Below are positions 1-6,872 of a DNA stretch of 23,223 nucleotides, one piece after another. Each line of letters begins with the position of its first letter. Position 1 is the stretch's first letter. The stretch spans positions 1 through 23,223 of IMG/VR virus record IMGVR_UViG_3300048921_000282; one strand, given 5' to 3'. The notes beneath the pieces were generated by a model. That model ran no database searches, was not told the origin of the DNA, and worked only from the letters and a program-made list of their open reading frames with translations. The translations under genes and the position numbers were made by a program. Source of the DNA: a virus.

Positions 1-8
1 AGCTATTT

Positions 9-236
9 ATGAAAGCAATTGATAAAGCAATTACCAAAGCAGGAACTGCCACGCGCTTAGCCCAACTGCTAACCGTAAGCGCCATGACTGTTAGTCATTG
101 GCGAAATCGATATCAGGGCGTCGTCCCGGCAGATCGAGTTTTGCAAATTTATGGGGTTACCGGAGTAACTCCCCACGAACTGCGCCCAGATCTCTACCCG
201 AACCCCACTGATGGTTTACCTAAACAGGAGCCTTAA
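9..236 (+). CDS. Cro-like repressor, YdaS family
   Basis: A 75-residue helix-turn-helix protein in the position of cro, first gene of the rightward early operon. The segment TATRLAQLLTVSAMTVSHWRNR (residues 12-33) reads as helix-turn-helix, and the tail TPHELRPDLYP is typical of YdaS/Cro proteins of lambdoid prophages, where this loop follows the recognition helix. YdaS acts as the Cro equivalent, binding operators between the early promoters and repressing cI-type transcription. It lies 2 nt upstream of a YdaT homologue, the usual ydaS-ydaT order. Its ribosome binding site, promoter and the opposing repressor gene lie before the window. YdaS/YdaT were first named as an antitoxin/toxin pair; the phage-control reading fits the context better. 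Confidence 0.85.
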   Translation: MKAIDKAITKAGTATRLAQLLTVSAMTVSHWRNRYQGVVPADRVLQIYGVTGVTPHELRPDLYPNPTDGLPKQEP

Positions 237-238
237 CA

Positions 239-790
239 ATGCAAACTGTTTCAATTCAACAGAGTAGCAGAGCTTCCCCCAATCGACTGATATTCCAGTG
301 TCATCAAAGCGAACCGGCTACGCAGGATATAGATCATCGTGATATCTGCTCAGCGGTCCGAGCCTGGGCAGCGGCAGAAGGGCGCATAGCTGTCGCTCTT
401 CAGGTTCAAGAAGCTGCAAAAGAACTCCAACTTAATAGCGTGGATTTTTCTGGCCAGGCTGAAGTCTGGAACGTGAAGCTGTTCCGATGGTTGGACAACA
501 AAGAAGACTCCCCATCGTACCGAAAGAACGTCGAACAACTGATCCCAGCGATCATGTCTGTATTACCGCTTCGATACCGCGACCGTGTCGTAAAGAACGA
601 ATCGTTTGCGTATCGCATGGCCAGGTTAGAAAAAGAGGTGAGTGAGGCGAAGCAAGCTCTGTTGCTCGATGCGCCAAAGAAGGAAAAGTTGAAGGAGTTA
701 GGCGAGGGGATTTTTGAAATGTTCAGAGTCGATCCGGACCTTACGGCGCCGTTGTTGGCGATGGTAACAACCATGCTGGGGGCTATGTGA
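239..790 (+). CDS. YdaT-family regulator (CII equivalent)
   Basis: A 183-residue protein resembling YdaT of the Rac and CP-933P prophages. Shared features are a start region with AVRAWAAAEG (about residues 39-48), a central block with KLFRWLDNK (about 80-88), and IPAIMSVLPLRYRDRV, followed by a charged helical segment LEKEVSEAKQALL likely to be a coiled coil for oligomerisation. In CP-933P, YdaT has been described as a DNA-binding functional equivalent of lambda CII, although it was earlier annotated as a toxin because overproduction blocks division. AGGAG 8 nt upstream of the ATG supports the start. An N-terminal extension of about 30 residues before the conserved part is unusual. Position between cro and O is exactly the cII slot. 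Confidence 0.75.
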   Translation: MQTVSIQQSSRASPNRLIFQCHQSEPATQDIDHRDICSAVRAWAAAEGRIAVALQVQEAAKELQLNSVDFSGQAEVWNVKLFRWLDNKEDSPSYRKNVEQLIPAIMSVLPLRYRDRVVKNESFAYRMARLEKEVSEAKQALLLDAPKKEKLKELGEGIFEMFRVDPDLTAPLLAMVTTMLGAM

Positions 791-873
791 AGACTTCAAA
801 AATGGCGAAAGCCGGTCTGCGCGAACAGAACCGACTTTCTTACGCATCAGTTGTTAGGCAAATGCGGAGCTAA
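787..873 (+). CDS. possible 28-aa coupled peptide
   Basis: A GTG codon overlaps the ydaT stop as GTGA and opens a 28-codon frame that ends 2 nt before the O start codon. The predicted peptide is basic (MKTSKMAKAGLREQNRLSYA then SVVRQMRS). The overlap suggests translational coupling, and the frame fills the ydaT-O gap almost exactly. No family is recognised. It could equally be a chance frame in a leader, so confidence is low. Confidence 0.3.
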   Translation: MKTSKMAKAGLREQNRLSYASVVRQMRS

Positions 874-875
874 GT

Positions 876-1793
876 ATGTCAAATACCGCCGAAATTATCA
901 ATTTCCCCAATCAAATCGAACAACCGGGAGGTCGTATGGCCGACCTGTCGAACGGGTATACCAAGATCGCCAATGAGATCCAGAAGCTTAAGCCTCGCCT
1001 GAGATTATCAGGCCGAGAATGGCAGTGTTTTGAGGCGGTGATCTGGCTTACCTACGGCTGGAATAAGAAACAGGACCGAGTTACGAACACGGTGATCGCT
1101 GAGCTTACAGGGCTAAGTGATTCCCATGTTTCTGATGCGCTCAAATCGCTCACAGAACGCAAAATTATCTTCAGTCAAAAGCAGGGCGTAATGAAAATTG
1201 TCGGTATAAATACTGACCTTTCCGCCTGGATTTTGGACAAACCGAAAACGGGAAAAGTCTTCCCGAAATCGGGAAAAGTGTTACCGAAAACGGGAAAAAC
1301 CTTCCCGGAAACGGTAGACACCCAAGACTATAACAAGAACAGTAGTAAAAGATCCTCGTCTCGGAATTCTGAAGAATCCCGAAACCAGAAAACTCAAGAG
1401 TTTCTCTCTCGCCACCCTGAAGCTGTCGATGGGATATACACTCCGGCAGGTAAATCATGGGGAACGGCTGATGACCTCAAGGCCGTTCGCTGGATTTACG
1501 ACAAGCTTCTCACCGTTAATGCGTCGCTATCTGAGCCAAACTGGGCTGAATGGGCAAACACCATCAGGCTAATGCGTGTCCAGGACAATCGTACTCACTA
1601 CGAAATCTGTGACCTGTTCCAGTGGGCCAACCGGGACGAGTTCTGGAAAGACAACATCCTGAGCCCTTCGAGTCTGCGCAAGCAGTGGGATCAGCTCACC
1701 ACCAAACGACTGCGCACAACCGGAGCGGCAAAACCATCCCCGGGCAGCATCGACCTGCATAACACCGACTGGATTTACGGGGTGCTGGAATGA
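876..1793 (+). CDS. O: replication initiator O
   Basis: A 305-residue lambda O-type origin-binding protein. The N-terminal part (about residues 22-115) is the winged-helix Phage_rep_O domain, with the recognisable ADLSNGYTKIANEI and LSGREWQCFEAVIWLTYGWNKKQD segments (each partly quoted) and a recognition-helix region LTGLSDSHVSDALKSL. A low-complexity linker (about 123-160) is encoded by the iterons, as in lambda, and the C-terminal part would contact P. GGAG lies 7 nt before the ATG. The stop overlaps the P start (ATGA), indicating coupled translation. O binds the iterons and recruits P and host DnaB to begin phage replication. Confidence 0.92.
   Translation: MSNTAEIINFPNQIEQPGGRMADLSNGYTKIANEIQKLKPRLRLSGREWQCFEAVIWLTYGWNKKQDRVTNTVIAELTGLSDSHVSDALKSLTERKIIFSQKQGVMKIVGINTDLSAWILDKPKTGKVFPKSGKVLPKTGKTFPETVDTQDYNKNSSKRSSSRNSEESRNQKTQEFLSRHPEAVDGIYTPAGKSWGTADDLKAVRWIYDKLLTVNASLSEPNWAEWANTIRLMRVQDNRTHYEICDLFQWANRDEFWKDNILSPSSLRKQWDQLTTKRLRTTGAAKPSPGSIDLHNTDWIYGVLE
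1242..1316 (+). repeat. origin iterons inside O (four, 21-bp period)
   Basis: Four tandem units begin at 1242, 1263, 1284 and 1305, exactly 21 bp apart, with core CCGAAAACGGGAAAA. The second unit contains the dyad TCCCGA-AA-TCGGGA. The period is seven codons, so the repeats encode PKTGKVF/PKSGKVL/PKTGKTF/PET in O without breaking frame. Dyad-containing iterons at this position in O are the hallmark of a lambdoid origin. The fourth unit is the most divergent. Confidence 0.88.
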
Positions 1794-2476
1794 AAAACCT
1801 TGCTGAGGGTATTCGCAATTTTGACCGCGAACAGGCACGCCGTGTGGCGCATAACTTGCCTGAGCAGTACAGCGAACGGGAACAAACGCAGCAGGTGGCG
1901 CAGATTATCAATGGCCTGTTTATACAGCTGGCGGCCGCGTTCCCTGCAAGCCTGGTTAATCGCAGCCAGGAAGATGTTAACGAGATTCGCCGGCAGTGGG
2001 TGCTGGCATTCAAAGAAAACGGGATCACAACTCTGGAGCAGGTTGAAGCCGGTATGCGCATGGTGAGGCGACAGGAGCGCCCATTTTTGCCGTCGCCTGG
2101 CCAGTTTATCAAGTGGTGCAGGGAAGGGCGCTGCGTGCTGGGGATCACCACCGCTGACGTTATGGCGGAATACTGGAAGTGGCGCAAGCTGGTGTTCCGT
2201 TATCCGAGCAGCGAGCAGTATCCTTGGCCGAAGCCGGTTTTTTATCACATCTGTCTCGAGTTGCGCCGACGCGGAACCGATGGCCAGCTAAGTCAGAATG
2301 AGCTCGAGTATGAGGCTGGAGATATTCTGGATAAATGGGAAAAGCGGGTACTGGCTGGGAAACCGATTCCGCCTGTACGCCGTGCACTGGCAGCGCCAGT
2401 GGCTTCGAAAGGGCCTACACCAGCAGAGCTTTTGAAAGCCAAGTACGAGCGCATGAAGACTGGTGGTAGAGTGTGA
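1790..2476 (+). CDS. P: replication protein P (DnaB loader)
   Basis: A 228-residue lambda P-type helicase loader. Family resemblance is seen in the N-terminal helix-rich part (REQTQQVAQIINGLFIQLAA, about residues 28-47), in WVLAFKENGI and in MRMVRRQERPFLPSPGQFIKWC (about 86-107, partly quoted), followed by a C-terminal region with KPIPPVRRALA. P inhibits and delivers the host replicative helicase DnaB to the O-iteron complex and is then removed by host chaperones. It overlaps O by 4 nt and is itself overlapped by a short GTG frame at its stop. The length is close to that of lambda P (233). Confidence 0.9.
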   Translation: MKNLAEGIRNFDREQARRVAHNLPEQYSEREQTQQVAQIINGLFIQLAAAFPASLVNRSQEDVNEIRRQWVLAFKENGITTLEQVEAGMRMVRRQERPFLPSPGQFIKWCREGRCVLGITTADVMAEYWKWRKLVFRYPSSEQYPWPKPVFYHICLELRRRGTDGQLSQNELEYEAGDILDKWEKRVLAGKPIPPVRRALAAPVASKGPTPAELLKAKYERMKTGGRV

Positions 2477-2619
2477 CCAATGGCAGCAGTAGCATCCGGA
2501 CTATCTTCCAGTATATTCAGCTGAATCGCGAGTTCACTTCTCGAGTTGTGTTCACGCGAAAGAGCAGCATGATATTATTTCGATGCCGCAATCATGCGGC
2601 ATCGTGTGAAGGCTCTTAA
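2473..2619 (+). pseudogene. probable stump of a gene cut by the cassette
   Basis: A GTG codon overlapping the P stop (GTGA) opens a 48-codon frame beginning MTNGSSSIRTIFQYIQLNRE, continuing FTSR and then turning into VVFTRKSSMILFRCRNHAAS, which is cysteine/arginine rich and unlike a folded tail. The first 25 or so residues read like the start of a small helix-turn-helix gene of the kind that follows P in lambdoid phages (the ren/nin position). The change near 2545 may mark where original phage sequence ends and foreign sequence begins. The frame ends inside the convergent LuxR-type gene. The overlap start is directly visible; the truncation is inference. Confidence 0.45.
2581..2604. terminator. 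10-bp perfect hairpin, possible terminator
   Basis: CGATGCCGCA-ATCA-TGCGGCATCG forms a perfect 10-bp stem with a 4-nt loop between the convergent P operon and the minus-strand LuxR-type gene. Neither side has a clear U tract, so it may be a weak or factor-assisted bidirectional terminator. It could also be a remnant of the event that installed the cassette. Confidence 0.5.
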
Positions 2620-3209
2620 GCCCTATCGGGGTAATGAGAGGATTTGATCTTAATGGGGAAGGGGCGGTCTAATGATGACTCTTTATCGAGTTGGAATTCA
2701 GAATAGATGAATTGTCGGAGTTGAAGTATCGAACAAAGGTTCATTTTAATACCTATCTTGTAGGTGTAGGTATAGATAGTTTTAGGTGACAGATTAATCT
2801 TCACCGCTGCAGTTTGGGTATCATCAGTATCCAGAAGGGCAAAAATTGCTTTTTTTTCCTTTCGGGTAAGCATGCTCAGATTTCTGCAACCCGCTATGTG
2901 ATTTAAGGCATATTCAAGTGAGTACGTGCGTCCGCTTATAAGTTGCCGACGAAAGTCAATGAAACTGGATTTTCTGTACAACGTTACAAGTGGCTCAAGC
3001 ACTCTTGAGCTGACATTTTTGCCGCCGATGAAAATCAACTGACGGTTATCCGTTGATAGCTTTCTTTTCAGAATATTAAAAATCGCTCCCAGACTCCGGA
3101 ACGATTCAATATCAATGATACAAAGTTTTCTGTCAGCATGAACCTGCTGAAGAATGACAGACAACGCTTTCTTCAAATAAACATCTTTTGTCAAAATGAT
3201 GTGAGGCAT
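2616..3209 (-). CDS. LuxR-type DNA-binding regulator
   Basis: A 197-residue protein with a C-terminal LuxR helix-turn-helix (about residues 113-172): LTRKEKKAIFALL, then AVKINLSPKTIYTYTYKIGIK, with the conserved LSPKTIYTY recognition helix. The N-terminal 100 residues have an alternating beta/alpha pattern like a degenerate receiver domain but no clear phosphoacceptor site. The start used here is the ATG at 3209, with AGGGA 6 nt upstream; a longer frame to 3299 would overlap the adhesin end and cross its terminator. It resembles the orphan LuxR-type proteins found near fimbrial and ETT2 genes (for example YqeH). It is likely a regulator of the cassette; whether activator or repressor is unknown. 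Confidence 0.8.
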   Translation of the reverse strand: MPHIILTKDVYLKKALSVILQQVHADRKLCIIDIESFRSLGAIFNILKRKLSTDNRQLIFIGGKNVSSRVLEPLVTLYRKSSFIDFRRQLISGRTYSLEYALNHIAGCRNLSMLTRKEKKAIFALLDTDDTQTAAVKINLSPKTIYTYTYKIGIKMNLCSILQLRQFIYSEFQLDKESSLDRPFPIKIKSSHYPDRA

Positions 3210-3240
3210 AGACATTCCCTGGGCATGAAGGATAAGAATG

Positions 3241-3261
3241 AAAAGGGGCCATGAGGCCCCT
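3241..3261 (-). terminator. terminator of the adhesin operon
   Basis: On the minus strand AGGGGCC-TCAT-GGCCCCT forms a perfect 7-bp GC-rich stem ending in a TTTT run, 10 nt past the autotransporter stop. It separates the adhesin from the LuxR-type gene on the same strand, so the latter would depend on readthrough or an internal promoter. Confidence 0.8.
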
Positions 3262-3270
3262 GAAATAACA

Positions 3271-6200
3271 TCAGAATCCGATACGGATACCGGCCACACC
3301 CTGAACCGGCGTCTCCGTATGGCTGCCCTGACGATAATTCGCCTCGCCGTACAGCGTTACGTCCTTGCCGACACTGACCGATGCGCCCAGACCGTACTTG
3401 CCCGACGTACCTTTGACGTTGTTGTCAAAGCGGTTGCGCGCATTGATGGTGACTTCATTTGAGTCTGCATACTCCTGCACGATCGCCGCTGACAGGTAAG
3501 GTTTAAATTCTGCCGCACCGAGGCTGAACTTGCCGGTCAGCTTCGCGCCGGCCTCACCCGTTACCGAGCGCGGCGTGCCGGTGTTACCCTTCATGCCGTT
3601 GCTCAGTTTCACGTCCTCACTGCCCATCTCAACAAACGCCAGGCGGGCATAAGGCGTGAGACTCAGATCGTCCCTCACATCAAACTGATAGCCACCTTCA
3701 ACGGCTGTGCTGAGACCATACTGCGTCCAGTCACCGCCGGTTCTGCCGCCGTTGGTCATCACGGCTCTCAGTTTGTTGTTCAGACGGTTACCCTTCACCA
3801 CACCGTCTGCGTAGAAGCCGCTGGCATCAAACCATGTTGCATACAGGCCGATACCGTAGCTGTCGATTTTGCTTTTTCCACCGCGGGCATGCTTAACAGC
3901 GTTGTCGCTGTAAGACATGAATGCCCCCGTAACGAGGCTGCCGCGCGCAAAATCCGTCCGCGTGTCGGCACCGATTTCAATGCCGTTCTGATTAAGCTGA
4001 TACGCCGCGCCGTTGCTGGTATCCGTATGGTTTTTGCTGCCAAGGTAGTGACCCCAGACGTTACTTTCCGGTCCGGTCTTGCCCAGATTCGCCCGGTACA
4101 TGCGCAGGCCTTCCAGCTCGGAGTGGATGACATTCAGGCCGGCATTCGACATGGCCAGGATGGCGTCCGTTGCCGGGGTGGTCATCGGCTTCTTGCCGCC
4201 GCTTCCGCTACCGCCGGTGTTGCCGTTGTCACCGCCGTCCGGGTTCTCACCACCGCCAGGATTCTCACCGCCGCCAGGGTTCTCACCACCGTCCGGGTTC
4301 TCACCACCGCCAGGATTCTCACCGCCGCCAGGGTTCTCACCACCGTCCGGGTTCTCACCACCGCCAGGATTCTCACCGCCGCCAGGGTTCTCACCACCGC
4401 CAGGGTTTTCACCACCGCCAGGGTTCTCACCACCGCCAGGGTTCTCACCGCCGCCCGGGTTCTCGCCACCGCCAGGGTTTTCACCACCGCCCGGCTCTTC
4501 CGTCATCGCGCCCAGGTACCAGACGTTACCGCCGCTGAGACCGTCCTTATTCTGCTCGCTGAACAGGGTGTACATGTAGGTCCCCCCGTCAACCATGTTG
4601 GTGCTTCGCCCGTTAGCCGTGACCATCTCAAAATCAATGTTACCCCCCTTCTCATGGATGAGGTTCACCGTCAGGTCAGTGTGGTCTGATATCTCCTTAC
4701 CTGAGTCATTCACGGCAATGCCAAACTGACCTGAGCCCTGCTCGATAGTGACGAAGTTAGCTTTGCGGTCGGCAAGCGAAGTGTTGAAGAGGAAGTTCCC
4801 GGTTCCGTTCAGTTCCGTAATCGTCAGTTTCGCGAATTCACCGTCACTGTTGCGCAGGAAGTTGACGTTACCGCCGTTCATGGTGAGCTTATCGACCTGA
4901 GCCGGGGTATAAGTGGCGGTGGTATCGGTAAGGTCGACGACAGAGAGGGTGCCCCCCGTGATGCGCACGTCCGCTGCGACGGAGCCAGCGTCCATCAGCA
5001 GTTCACCACCGGCGTTCACTTTGGTTTCGCCGTCAGCCAGTGCGCCCGTCTGCAGCCACGACTGACCGCCATTGATGGTGGTGTCAATGGTCGTGCCGCC
5101 ACTGGAGACCCACTGCCTGCCACCGCCATTGATAGTGGTATCAACAGCGGTGGCATTGTCGAGTAGTTGTATACCACCGTTAATGGTGGTAGTGATGATG
5201 GTGGTTGCCTCGCTATCGACAACTTGTTGAATGCCACCGCTGTTAATGATGGTGTCAATGGCGGTGCCACCTGAAAAGTACTGTATTCCACCGCTGTTAA
5301 TTGTGGTGCCAATGCCGGTGCCACCTGAAATGAACTGTGTGCCACCGTTGTCAATTGTGGTGGCAATAGCTGAACCGCCAATGTCGATGTATTGACCTCC
5401 GTAGATGGTGGTGTCATTGGCAGTGCCCCCACTGGAGACGAACTGCACGCCAAAGTAGTTGATGGTGGTATCAGTGGCGATGCCACCATCGTAGACATAC
5501 TGCTGGCCACCGCTGTTGAGGGTGGTATCAGTGGCGGTGCCGGCATAGACTTTCTGCCAGCCACCGCTGTTGAGGGTGGTGTTGGTGGCAGTGCCGCCTT
5601 GGACCAACTGCTCACCACCATTGAGGATAGTGTTCGTAGCTATACCACCGACGAACTGAAGACCATTGAAGATGATAGTTTCTGTTGCAGAGCCGCCGCT
5701 TAAGACCGACTGCTGGCCACCGCTGTTAATGGTGGTCTCAGTGGCTGTTCCCCCTATGGTGACCCATTGCGCTCCACCGCTTTTGATGGTGGTGTTAGTG
5801 GCTGTGCCGGCACTGAAGACGTTCTGCCTGCCACCGCTGTTGATGGTGGTGTTAGTGACAGAGCCCTCATTTTGGACTCTTTGAGAACCGCCGTTAATGG
5901 TGGTGTCAGTGGCTGTGCCCCCTCGGTCGACGTCTTGATAACCGCTGTTGATTATGGTGTTTGTGGCTGTGCCTTCATTGAAGACGTCCTGATAACCACC
6001 ATTCACGGTGGTGCCAATGGCTGTGCCGCCACTGGAGACGTACTGATAACCACCGCTGTTGATGGTGGTTTTTGTGGCTATGCCCTCATTGAAGACTGCT
6101 TGATAACCACCATTCACAGTGGTGTCAGTGGCCGAACCTCCGCTGTAGACGTCTTGATGACCACCATTAACGGTGGTGTCAGTGGCTGTGCCGCCACTGG

Positions 6201-6861
6201 AGACGTTCTGAGTGCCACCGCTGTTAATGGTGGTGCTAGTGGCAGCCCCCCCAGTGTAGACGGTCTGCAAACCGCCACTGTTGATGTGGGTGATAGTGGC
6301 AGCGCCGCCGCTGGAAACGTGCTGAAAACTAGCGCTGTTAATGGAGGTGTCAGTGGCCGTGCCGCCATTGAAGATGTTCTGCGCGCCACCGCTGTTGATG
6401 ATAGTGTCAGTGGCTGTACCGCCGCTGTGGATGTCCTGCATGCCACCACCTTCAATGGTAGTGTCAGTAGCTGCGCCACCGATGATGTACTGTTCGCCAC
6501 CGCTGTTGATAGTGGTCTCCGTGGCCAGCCCCCCAGTGTAGACGTCCTGCATGCCCCCACTATTGATGGCGGTCCCAGCCGCTAAGCCCCCATTGTAGAC
6601 GTACTGTACGCCATTGTTGTTAATGGTCGTCGAGGTGGCCGTATCCCCGGAAGAAATAGTCTGCTCTCCCCCCGTTAACGTCACATCCACATAATCCACA
6701 GCCATGACCGGCGCTGATGGCAGCAACATTGCCCCAAGCAGCAGCGCCAGCGCGCTTTTCTTCGGCGCCAGCTTCGGGCGGCCTGACCCGGATGCCAGCT
6801 CAGAGGTGACCACCCACTGCTGGCGCGACTCGCACCAGACGGTGGTATATATCTTGTTCAT
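3271..6861 (-). CDS. AIDA-type autotransporter adhesin
   Basis: A 1196-residue type Va secreted protein. Residues 1-54 form an extended signal peptide: an ESPR (MNKIYTTVWCESRQQWVVTS), a basic stretch, then a hydrophobic core ending APVMA, the likely cleavage site. Residues about 62-640 hold some 30 imperfect strand-loop-strand repeats (type GGTATDTTINSGGxQxV), the target of BAHT heptosyltransferases in AIDA-I and TibA. A beta-helix cap follows, then 15 copies of PGGGEN/PDGGEN as a flexible linker, an alpha-helical linker (LNVIHSELEGLRMYRANLGK), and a C-terminal beta-barrel of about 260 residues ending in GIRIGF with the terminal Phe needed for BamA insertion. AAGGAG lies 7 nt before the ATG. 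The heptosyltransferase gene ends 11 nt upstream, so the two are an operon. Role: surface adhesion or self-aggregation, by family. Confidence 0.93.
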   Translation of the reverse strand: MNKIYTTVWCESRQQWVVTSELASGSGRPKLAPKKSALALLLGAMLLPSAPVMAVDYVDVTLTGGEQTISSGDTATSTTINNNGVQYVYNGGLAAGTAINSGGMQDVYTGGLATETTINSGGEQYIIGGAATDTTIEGGGMQDIHSGGTATDTIINSGGAQNIFNGGTATDTSINSASFQHVSSGGAATITHINSGGLQTVYTGGAATSTTINSGGTQNVSSGGTATDTTVNGGHQDVYSGGSATDTTVNGGYQAVFNEGIATKTTINSGGYQYVSSGGTAIGTTVNGGYQDVFNEGTATNTIINSGYQDVDRGGTATDTTINGGSQRVQNEGSVTNTTINSGGRQNVFSAGTATNTTIKSGGAQWVTIGGTATETTINSGGQQSVLSGGSATETIIFNGLQFVGGIATNTILNGGEQLVQGGTATNTTLNSGGWQKVYAGTATDTTLNSGGQQYVYDGGIATDTTINYFGVQFVSSGGTANDTTIYGGQYIDIGGSAIATTIDNGGTQFISGGTGIGTTINSGGIQYFSGGTAIDTIINSGGIQQVVDSEATTIITTTINGGIQLLDNATAVDTTINGGGRQWVSSGGTTIDTTINGGQSWLQTGALADGETKVNAGGELLMDAGSVAADVRITGGTLSVVDLTDTTATYTPAQVDKLTMNGGNVNFLRNSDGEFAKLTITELNGTGNFLFNTSLADRKANFVTIEQGSGQFGIAVNDSGKEISDHTDLTVNLIHEKGGNIDFEMVTANGRSTNMVDGGTYMYTLFSEQNKDGLSGGNVWYLGAMTEEPGGGENPGGGENPGGGENPGGGENPGGGENPGGGENPGGGENPGGGENPDGGENPGGGENPGGGENPDGGENPGGGENPGGGENPDGGDNGNTGGSGSGGKKPMTTPATDAILAMSNAGLNVIHSELEGLRMYRANLGKTGPESNVWGHYLGSKNHTDTSNGAAYQLNQNGIEIGADTRTDFARGSLVTGAFMSYSDNAVKHARGGKSKIDSYGIGLYATWFDASGFYADGVVKGNRLNNKLRAVMTNGGRTGGDWTQYGLSTAVEGGYQFDVRDDLSLTPYARLAFVEMGSEDVKLSNGMKGNTGTPRSVTGEAGAKLTGKFSLGAAEFKPYLSAAIVQEYADSNEVTINARNRFDNNVKGTSGKYGLGASVSVGKDVTLYGEANYRQGSHTETPVQGVAGIRIGF
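4225..4494 (-). repeat. 15-copy 18-bp tandem repeat (PGGGEN linker)
   Basis: Fifteen contiguous 18-bp units encode PGGGEN or PDGGEN (last copy PDGGDN). In protein order there are eight PGGGEN, then a PDGGEN every third unit, so a 54-bp higher-order repeat has amplified at the C-terminal end. The array sits between the passenger and the translocation domain. Units are multiples of three, so copy-number change alters linker length without breaking the frame. Confidence 0.92.
4944..6678 (-). repeat. about 30 strand-loop-strand repeats in the passenger
   Basis: The passenger DNA is an array of units of about 54-57 bp encoding 18-20-residue repeats with consensus GGTATDTTINSGGxQxV. Units vary at the loop and are not identical, so the array is old compared with the 18-bp array. 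These are the autotransporter passenger strand-loop-strand repeats modified by O-heptosyltransferases. Limits are approximate. Confidence 0.85.
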
Positions 6862-6872
6862 AGTAACGCTCC

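Noticed and set aside
4079-4579. Long plus-strand proline-rich open frames across the adhesin linker (also 3889-4689 and 4170-4538)
   Set aside because: They are shadows of the 18-bp array, which has no stops in several frames. No ribosome sites, and low-complexity products with the adhesin frame clearly real on the minus strand.
5767-6585. Plus-strand open frame of 272 codons opposite the passenger repeats
   Set aside because: It mirrors the 54-57-bp repeat period; product is a repetitive antisense artefact.
4944-6678. Regular repeats resembling a CRISPR array
   Set aside because: Units are coding, contiguous and degenerate with no unique spacers, and they encode known autotransporter repeats.
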